In this document: positions 12,219-16,030 of the stretch, in pieces
Layout of the letters: the number at the start of each line of letters is the position of its first letter
Numbering within the stretch: position 1 is the stretch's first letter
Source: Candidatus Levybacteria bacterium RIFCSPLOWO2_12_FULL_37_14
Lineage (GTDB): Bacteria > Patescibacteriota > Microgenomatia > Levybacterales > UBA12049
Assembly: GCA_001782645.1 (NCBI GenBank)
Contig: MFPH01000065.1
Location: 1 to 16,030 of the forward strand
Direction: 5' to 3'
DNA length: 16,030 bases
Translations under genes and position numbers: made by a program
The notes under the pieces: model-generated
What the model saw: the letters and a program-made list of their open reading frames with translations, nothing else
Databases searched by the model: none
What the model was told of the DNA's origin: nothing

Positions 12219-13383
12219 ACTCAATAAGGTTTTTTGGGGAATGGGTGAGGAGGCGGAGTTTATTTTTTTCTAAAACCGCCAAATCTTCAATTCGAACACC
12301 GCCGAAGTTTGGAATACCTTCCTTCGCCGACCTGCGCTTCGCCAGCGGCTCCGGCAAGGCGAGGGCTTCGGCGGGCAAGTAAATTCCTGGTTCAATGGAA
12401 AAAACCATTCCTTCTTTTAAAATATCTTTAGATTTTGGGGACAGATGTGGGCCCTCATGGACTTCCAGACCGATTCCGTGGCCAAGAGAGTGAGGAATGG
12501 TTGAATAGCCTTTTGAAATTATATAATTTCTTGCAATCTTATCAATTTCGGAAGCCTTAATACCTTTCTCTAATTGTCTTTTTGTTAAATTGTTAAATTG
12601 TTGAATGGCTTTTTGTTGGGAGGTTAAAACTATTTCGTAAATTCTTCTAAATTCTGCTTTTGCAGAACCGAAGAAAACCGTCCGCGTCATGTCGGAACAA
12701 TAATTATCAAGCTTCACCCCAAAATCAAGAAGCACAATTTGGTTATTAGCTAGTTTGCTATTAGTTACTTGGTGATGAGGGATCGCAGAGTTGGCACCGA
12801 AAGCAACGATTGGGGGAAAAGAGATATCGGCTAAATTTTGTTTAATAAATAATTCTATTTTAACAGCCAGTTCCTTTTCCGAAACTCCCAACTTTATCTC
12901 TTTTAGGATATATTTAAAAGTTTTATCTCCAAGTTCGCAGGCCTTCTCAATTTTTAAAATTTCGTCAGAAGTCTTCACGCTTCGTAATGAGTCAAGATCT
13001 CGATGATTCGAATCATCGAAGCATTTTAATAATTTTTTATGCTCCAAAAAGCTAATATTCTTACCTTCGAATCCGACCTTCTTTATTTTGTGTTTTTTTG
13101 TAAGATTTTTTAGCGCTTTTTCAAAAGAAAATTTTGAGGAGATTTCGATTAATTTGAAATCCGGAATTAGTGTTTTTACGGCTGCTGTATATCTTCCATC
13201 AGTTAGAATATATTGTTGATTTTTGGTTATAAATAAATATGCTTCGCGTTCATCTTTGGAAAAACCGGAATAATTGGTAAAATAAATAATATTGGAAACA
13301 GATGAAATTAATATTGCATCAAATCCGCCAGCTGACGGATTTTTCGAAAGCAAATTTCGAACTTTTATTAGGGGAGTGATCAT
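12214..13383 (-). CDS. Xaa-Pro aminopeptidase-like M24B peptidase
   Basis: 389 residues. Cytoplasmic dimetal peptidase removing N-terminal residues before proline. Residues 1 to ~130 form the creatinase-like N-domain (SNIIYFTNYSGFS, LTDGRYTAAV); ~135-389 the pita-bread catalytic domain. Metal ligands: Asp220 in LLDFG, Asp231 in SDMTRT, His302 in HSLGHGIGLEVHE, Glu331 in FSIEPGIYLP and Glu366 in GGVRIEDL. Between GIYLP and GGVRIED, where relatives have a few residues, are about 24 extra residues (337-360) encoded by a GC-rich repeat, listed separately. The insert lies between two metal-ligand strands, in a surface turn. The start overlaps the secreted-protein gene stop by four bases (ATGA), so translation is coupled. 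Confidence 0.93.
   Translation of the reverse strand: MITPLIKVRNLLSKNPSAGGFDAILISSVSNIIYFTNYSGFSKDEREAYLFITKNQQYILTDGRYTAAVKTLIPDFKLIEISSKFSFEKALKNLTKKHKIKKVGFEGKNISFLEHKKLLKCFDDSNHRDLDSLRSVKTSDEILKIEKACELGDKTFKYILKEIKLGVSEKELAVKIELFIKQNLADISFPPIVAFGANSAIPHHQVTNSKLANNQIVLLDFGVKLDNYCSDMTRTVFFGSAKAEFRRIYEIVLTSQQKAIQQFNNLTKRQLEKGIKASEIDKIARNYIISKGYSTIPHSLGHGIGLEVHEGPHLSPKSKDILKEGMVFSIEPGIYLPAEALALPEPLAKRRSAKEGIPNFGGVRIEDLAVLEKNKLRLLTHSPKNLIEL
12304..12375. repeat. GC-rich palindromic element inserted in frame in the aminopeptidase gene
   Basis: About 72 bases (24 codons) absent from the usual family pattern. The core 12321-12376 is about 77% G+C in an otherwise AT-rich region. Nested dyads: CCGCCGAAG (12299-12307) with CTTCGGCGG (12366-12374); CGCCGA (12325-12330) with TCGGCG (12368-12373); CGCC (12340-12343) with GGCG (12358-12361). 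Its minus-strand reading gives PAEALALPEPLAKRRSAKEG, an Ala/Lys/Arg-rich peptide. Similar GC-rich clusters of CTTCGGCG-type words recur, from memory, in Patescibacteria genomes, which a genome search could confirm. Confidence 0.65.
13000..13019. repeat. Perfect 20-base palindrome inside the aminopeptidase gene
   Basis: T-CGATGATTCGAATCATCG-A, self-complementary over all 20 bases and centred on ATTCGAAT, the same core as in the 26-base repeat at 777 and 3208. Outer arms GCTTCG (12979-12984) and CGAAGC (13017-13022) are also inverted. It encodes FDDSNHRD (residues 122-129) just before the conserved DSLRSVK turn, with no clear extra length. Confidence 0.55.
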
Positions 13384-14096
13384 TTTGATTTCTGAACTTT
13401 TTCCAGAGCAGCATTAACTTTTGGACTTGAAGGAATTTCGGGAAAAAATATGATGCGGGTTGCTATTAATCTGTTTTTGTCTTTTTTGTCCAAAACTCCG
13501 ATTGCAAGAATATTAAAATTCACTTTTATTTTTGAGAATCCGGATCTAATATAATCATCTTTTTGAGTGTATGAATAAGTCTTAGTCAGATTTTCTACGC
13601 TCACGGTTACCTGCTTTCCTTCTTCCGTTGCAATATTTAAGGAGAATTCTTCATTGTTTATCGCAGAAACTCCTCCGTGAACAATGGTGGGAATAGTGAT
13701 TATATTAACAAATCTTGCTAAAATTCTTCGTGATTCTTTATTGTATAAACCCAATATTCCAACAGTAGCATCTTTAGTGATATCGGATATTCCAAAAGCT
13801 TCCTTGAAAGCGGGATTTGAAAATTTTGTAAGTTCATCTACGTCTACAAACCTCGTATTATTTTGGAAATCAGTAATTGTTATTTGAGTATTTGTGATAT
13901 CGTTAACAATACCAATTATGCCGCGTTTTTCAACCAGTTTCAATTGCGCAACTCGGGATGCAATGTTAGTTATTAATTGATCTCGTATTTCCGAAGTCAT
14001 ATCTTCGGGAGTTGGGGTAGCATCAGCTGCATAGGCAGCTGAAATGAAAAATGAAAAATAAAAAATGAAAAATAGAAATAGTAATATTTTCTTCAT
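13380..14096 (-). CDS. Secreted protein of unknown function
   Basis: 238 residues. A signal peptide is clear: MKK, a hydrophobic Phe/Leu-rich core to about residue 18, and a likely cleavage after AYA (residue ~23). The mature part starts with a Thr/Pro-rich stretch and a short helix, then two beta-rich repeats with similar opening patterns (GIIGIVNDITNTQITITD and IVHGGVSAINNEEFSLNI), both compatible with a small beta-barrel that has a gly-turn-strand start. Not recognised by name. The stretch 14040-14090, encoding the signal peptide, is a run of GAAAAAT-like units. It is the middle gene of the 14524-to-13383 operon: two bases after the Ig-like gene stop, four-base overlap with the aminopeptidase gene. 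Confidence 0.75.
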   Translation of the reverse strand: MKKILLFLFFIFYFSFFISAAYAADATPTPEDMTSEIRDQLITNIASRVAQLKLVEKRGIIGIVNDITNTQITITDFQNNTRFVDVDELTKFSNPAFKEAFGISDITKDATVGILGLYNKESRRILARFVNIITIPTIVHGGVSAINNEEFSLNIATEEGKQVTVSVENLTKTYSYTQKDDYIRSGFSKIKVNFNILAIGVLDKKDKNRLIATRIIFFPEIPSSPKVNAALEKVQKSK

Positions 14097-14098
14097 GT

Positions 14099-14524
14099 CT
14101 AAAATTCCTCCTGCGAATAAGTAATAGTTTTTTTACTTGTGACACTTTCTCCGTTTGGAGCAATAGAGATTACCTCCAAAATATTCTGTCCCTCATCCAG
14201 ATTAACAGTTGTGGAGAAATTGCCTTTTGCGGAGGGTGTAATTACATCTTCAGAGGAGTCAGTTAGAACTACAACAACGGCATTGCTTTGGGTTTTTCCC
14301 GATACAACCAGTGTCTTGCTATCAACCACTCCCTCATCCTTTGGACGATCCAGCGTTAAAGAAATAGAGGGAGATCCGGTTGGAGTAGGAGAAGCAATAG
14401 AAACAGTTTTCGTAGTAGTATTGGGAACAATTTTTGTGGTTTGAAAAAGATAGAAAGCAATCCCTGCGACCAAGAGGCCGAAAAGAGTAGCGATAAAGGA
14501 AAGTATAAGTTTTTCTTTTTTCAT
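14099..14524 (-). CDS. Membrane-anchored protein with a bacterial Ig-like (glucodextranase B-like) domain
   Basis: 141 residues from the ATG at 14524. A longer frame extends upstream to 14917 but would run through the divergent gene and its promoters, so I reject it. MKKEKLILSF opens a single membrane segment (about residues 6-27), followed by a Thr/Ser/Pro linker and one Ig-like beta domain (~55-137) with SLTLDRPKDEGVVDSKTLVV, GKTQSNAVVVV, ANGNF-type turn (SAKGNFSTTVNL), EGQNILEVISIAPNG and TSKKTITY. This pattern is typical of glucodextranase domain-B-like modules, which are surface display or carbohydrate-associated domains. First gene of its operon; its promoter shares the -35 region with the divergent gene. 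Confidence 0.8.
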   Translation of the reverse strand: MKKEKLILSFIATLFGLLVAGIAFYLFQTTKIVPNTTTKTVSIASPTPTGSPSISLTLDRPKDEGVVDSKTLVVSGKTQSNAVVVVLTDSSEDVITPSAKGNFSTTVNLDEGQNILEVISIAPNGESVTSKKTITYSQEEF

Positions 14525-14539
14525 TAGCTTGGAAAATTG

Positions 14540-14568
14540 ATGATACGATAAAAGCCCATACTTGTCAA
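14540..14568 (-). promoter_or_regulatory. Promoter of the Ig-like protein operon
   Basis: On the minus strand: consensus TTGACA (14568-14563), 17 bases, TATCAT (14545-14540). The ATG at 14524 is 15 bases after the -10 box. The -35 hexamer overlaps that of the divergent promoter. Confidence 0.7.
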
Positions 14569-14590
14569 GAAAAAAAGACTGTGATAGGAT
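14562..14590 (+). promoter_or_regulatory. Divergent promoter for the metallo-beta-lactamase-like gene (leaderless)
   Basis: TTGTCA (14562-14567), 17 bases, TAGGAT (14585-14590). Transcription should begin about 14596-14597, on the second of two adjacent GTG codons. The symmetrical word CTTGTCAAG supplies the -35 box for both directions. Confidence 0.6.
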
Positions 14591-14596
14591 GTTGTG

Positions 14597-15115
14597 GTGG
14601 ATATTTCTATTGTTGGAGAAAATAACGTCAAGCTTAAAGGCAAACAAGCAACTTTTATCGTGGATCCTTCGAAAGAAATGCCAAAAACATCTGCCGATGC
14701 GATAATTCTTCTTAATGGAAGTCGCAATATAGATGTTGGAAGAGTAACTGATTACAGGATAATAATAAATGGTTCGGGTGGGTACGAAGTTGGCGGAGTT
14801 AAAATTTCCGGTACGAAAACATCCAAAGGGACTCTTTACAGACTCTCGATTGACGATATAAGTATTATTTTGGGGTCTATAACAGATGCAAAAATGGAGG
14901 GTTTCAATGTCTGTCAAATCGCAGTTGTAAATACTACTGAAGATTTTAATGAATCATCAATAACAGCCTTGGAGCCCAAAATGGCTATTTTATATGGAGA
15001 TAAAAAAACTGAATCTGCAAAAACATTAGGAGCGGAAAGTGTTGTTTTAGTTCCAAAAGTAACAATAACAAAAGATAAACTACCGGAAAAAATGGAAATA
15101 GTAGCTCTAGGATAG
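14597..15115 (+). CDS. Metallo-beta-lactamase-fold protein lacking all metal-binding histidines
   Basis: 172 residues from the GTG at 14597 (173 from the GTG at 14594). The layout follows UlaG-like metal-dependent hydrolases: ISIVGENNVKLKGKQATFIV with DPSKEM, then NGSGGYEVGGVKISG, which is the GPGEYEV-GGVSI turn of that family, TLYRLSIDDISIILGSITD, FNVCQIAVVN, and LEPKMAILYG. The family's HxHxDH motif would fall near ADAIILLNGSRNID but is absent, and the whole protein contains no histidine, so it cannot be a standard zinc hydrolase. A structural or regulatory role is an inference. dnaB follows after 11 bases on the same strand. The start is set by the -10 box that ends six bases upstream. Confidence 0.75.
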   Translation: MDISIVGENNVKLKGKQATFIVDPSKEMPKTSADAIILLNGSRNIDVGRVTDYRIIINGSGGYEVGGVKISGTKTSKGTLYRLSIDDISIILGSITDAKMEGFNVCQIAVVNTTEDFNESSITALEPKMAILYGDKKTESAKTLGAESVVLVPKVTITKDKLPEKMEIVALG

Positions 15116-15126
15116 ATAATTTACTT

Positions 15127-16030
15127 ATGGCAGGCGTTAAAGTTCCTCCGAACAATGAAGAAGCCGAACAAAGCGTTTTGGGCGCGATTCTTATAGATAA
15201 GGATGCTATTGCAACGGTTTCTTCGATTATTTCTCCCTCTGATTTTTACAACTCGGTTAACGGAATGATTTTTGGAACAATGCTTTTATTGTATGAAAAG
15301 GGGAAACCTATCGACATACTAACCCTAAGATCTGCGATTAAAAAAAATAAGAATTTCAAACAGTTCGAACAATCTTATTTAACAGAACTGATTAATGTTG
15401 TTCCGACAGCTGCAAATATCGAACATTATGCAATTATAATCAAAGAAGCTGCAACAAAAAGAGCTCTCATTCATGCGGGAACTCTTATTTCCGAAATGGG
15501 CTTTGGAGATGATAAGGAAATAGACACTATCTTGGATAGAGCAGAGTCCGAAATTTTTTCAATATCTCAAAAAAGCTCTTTAAGGTCATTCATTCCGTTA
15601 AAGGAGGCTTTGGCTGAGAGTTTTGACAGGATAGATGAACTTCATAAAAAAGGCGCAGGACTTCGGGGAGTAAAAACCGGTTTTGTTGATTTAGACAATA
15701 GTCTATCCGGAATGCAGCAGTCGAATCTTCTTATTTTGGCAGCCCGTCCCGGACAGGGAAAAACAGCCATGATTGTGAACATTGCCCAGCATGCTGCTGT
15801 TGTAGATAAGACTCCTGTTGCAATATTTTCTTTGGAAATGAGCAAAGAGGAATTGGTTGACCGACTCCTCGTTGGACAGGCAGATGTAGATGCCTGGAGA
15901 ATAAAAACAGGCAAATTATCGGAATCCGATTTTACCAAATTGTCCAATGCAATGGGAGAGTTGGCAGATGCACCGATTTTCATTGATGATACTCCGGGAA
16001 TTTCGGTGTCGGAAATGAGAACAAAGGCAA
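15127..16030 (+). CDS. dnaB: Replicative DNA helicase DnaB (3' end outside window)
   Basis: The first 301 codons are present; the frame runs off the right edge. The hexameric 5'-3' helicase unwinds DNA at the replication fork. N-terminal domain: PPNNEEAEQSVLGAILID, TLRSAIKK and YLTELINVVPTAANIEHYA. Linker: the ALIHAGTLISEM to ISQKSS region. RecA-like core: TGFVDLDNSLSGMQQSNL, Walker A ARPGQGKTA with Lys212 (commonly RPSMGKT or similar), IFSLEMSKEEL, and FIDDTPGISVSEMR near the edge. The ATG at 15127 gives the family-typical start before PPNNEEAE; a weak AGGAT lies 14 bases upstream. Confidence 0.95.
   Translation, partial: MAGVKVPPNNEEAEQSVLGAILIDKDAIATVSSIISPSDFYNSVNGMIFGTMLLLYEKGKPIDILTLRSAIKKNKNFKQFEQSYLTELINVVPTAANIEHYAIIIKEAATKRALIHAGTLISEMGFGDDKEIDTILDRAESEIFSISQKSSLRSFIPLKEALAESFDRIDELHKKGAGLRGVKTGFVDLDNSLSGMQQSNLLILAARPGQGKTAMIVNIAQHAAVVDKTPVAIFSLEMSKEELVDRLLVGQADVDAWRIKTGKLSESDFTKLSNAMGELADAPIFIDDTPGISVSEMRTKA

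Noticed and set aside
12584..12606. TTGTTAAA-type tandem in the aminopeptidase gene.
   Set aside because: Low-complexity coding for QQFNNL; about three imperfect units, frame and protein remain normal.
14525..14917. Upstream extension of the Ig-like protein gene on the minus strand.
   Set aside because: It would run through both divergent promoters and the metallo-beta-lactamase-like gene, and it places a Cys/His/Asn-rich segment before a clear MKK-plus-membrane-segment start at 14524.
1..16030. CRISPR arrays, tRNA or rRNA genes, transposases.
   Set aside because: I looked for regularly spaced repeats, cloverleaf arms with a CCA end and transposase motifs and saw none; the only repeats are the dispersed and palindromic ones listed.

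Overview
The window looks like a chromosomal segment of an AT-rich, small-genome bacterium, most probably of the Candidate Phyla Radiation (Patescibacteria; a Microgenomates-like lineage is my best guess). This is an inference from gene content and style, not from a database match. The supporting features are tightly packed, mostly short genes; an rpsF-ssb-rpsR cluster with no rplI after it; a release factor 1 about 65 residues shorter than usual; a C-terminally extended L31; a YerC-type TrpR-family repressor; few Shine-Dalgarno sequences; many -10 boxes lying only 6-15 bases before a start codon; and palindromic insertions inside genes.

Layout. 1-735: 3' part of an AlkD-type DNA glycosylase gene carrying a ~140-base palindromic in-frame insertion. 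736-3305: a dispersed 26-base repeat, a HEPN-like/CBS fusion gene, a convergent unknown gene with a methyltransferase-like C-terminus, and a decayed sigma-70 region 4 fragment bounded by the second repeat copy. 3306-6635 (+): rpsF, ssb, rpsR, an S41 processing protease and murB. 6638-7825 (-): rpmE-prfA. 7847-11152 (-): a three-gene operon of a CntK/DapF-type racemase fused to a GNAT domain, a VanX-type dipeptidase and hisS. It is preceded by an attenuator-like leader (11165-11268) and by a TrpR-family repressor gene whose own promoter carries two copies of one inverted-repeat operator (11576-11616). 11635-14524 (-): a membrane-anchored Ig-like protein, a secreted unknown protein, an M24B aminopeptidase with a GC-rich in-frame insertion, and a small gene whose reading frame continues 94 codons beyond its TAA. 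14540-16030: a divergent promoter pair sharing one -35 region, a histidine-free metallo-beta-lactamase-like protein and the 5' part of dnaB.

The best candidate for an undescribed system is 7847-11619. A repressor of the family that includes TrpR and YerC, with a two-box autoregulatory operator, stands upstream of an attenuator-like leader and of an operon joining an amino-acid racemase/acetyltransferase fusion, a D,D-dipeptidase-type peptidase and histidyl-tRNA synthetase. This suggests coordinated handling of a D- and L-amino acid pair, possibly histidine, or salvage of D-amino-acid-containing peptides. A second theme is gene invasion by palindromic repeats: two genes carry extra in-frame residues encoded by palindromic DNA, and a sigma-factor remnant ends at a repeat.
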